From the NCBI GenBank assembly GCA_027021325.1, contig JALUUN010000620.1:1-5997 (forward strand): a DNA stretch of 5,997 nt. The letters are read 5' to 3'. This document shows positions 5,991-5,997 of this stretch, piece by piece. Every line of letters starts with the position of its first letter. Positions within the stretch are counted from its first letter, which is position 1. The notes beneath the pieces are model-generated. The model was not told the DNA's origin. It did not search any database and saw nothing but the letters and a program-made list of their open reading frames with translations. Origin of the DNA: Planctomycetota bacterium. GTDB taxonomy: Bacteria > Planctomycetota > UBA1135. The position numbers and the translations under genes are program-made.

Positions 5991-5997
5991 AGCGACC
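5987..5997 (+). CDS. Possible start of a downstream gene (3' truncated by window)
   Basis: ATG at 5987-5989 overlaps the HAD gene stop TGA (5988-5990) as ATGA, a typical translational-coupling arrangement. Only Met-Lys-Arg and part of a fourth codon are visible, so neither coding status nor product can be judged. The overlap alone is modest evidence. Confidence 0.3.

Overview
The DNA is very GC-rich (roughly 70% by eye) with strong G/C third-position bias and mostly weak ribosome binding sites. The window holds secreted proteins with Ala-x-Ala|Gln signal cleavage sites, a seven-blade FG-GAP propeller protein with a C-terminal beta-sandwich-like module, and a CPWCGNDP-type degenerate gluzincin. 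From memory this protein set is most typical of Planctomycetota, with Myxococcota-like bacteria as a weaker alternative. No rRNA, tRNA, insertion sequence or CRISPR array was seen.

Layout: (1) nt 1-1019, plus strand: the 3' part of an MsrA-like gene that enters from outside the window. It carries an in-frame TGA (24-26) exactly where MsrA has its catalytic Cys (AxFAMGCFWG in MsrA, AVFAM-T-TGA-FW here). A stem-loop (38-56) follows immediately, with a GGUCU loop 18 nt after the TGA. The loop and spacing are the same as I recall for the E. coli fdhF SECIS. The best reading is a selenoprotein: a divergent methionine-sulfoxide-reductase-like domain fused through a linker to an NTF2/SnoaL-like domain. 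A standard gene caller would start it downstream of the TGA (GTG 66) and lose the active site. (2) nt 1020-1099: a convergent intergenic gap with two hairpins that could terminate both neighbours. (3) nt 1100-2314, minus strand: a secreted gluzincin-like protein whose HExxH motif has become HNxxH. (4) nt 2315-2454: a divergent promoter region with a 7-bp perfect dyad. (5) nt 2455-4176 and 4233-5330, plus strand: the FG-GAP propeller protein, then a secreted protein of unknown function, probably co-transcribed. (6) nt 5379-5990, plus strand: a cytoplasmic HAD hydrolase resembling the plant chloroplast FMN hydrolase FHy1. Its start codon lies within a long GC-rich inverted repeat. A possible next gene starts by an ATGA overlap at 5987.

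The genes do not form one obvious pathway. The two middle plus-strand genes and the minus-strand gene all encode predicted exported proteins, whereas the selenoprotein and the HAD enzyme have no export signal in the part that can be seen. The main discovery candidate is the UGA-recoded MsrA-like/NTF2 fusion at the left edge.
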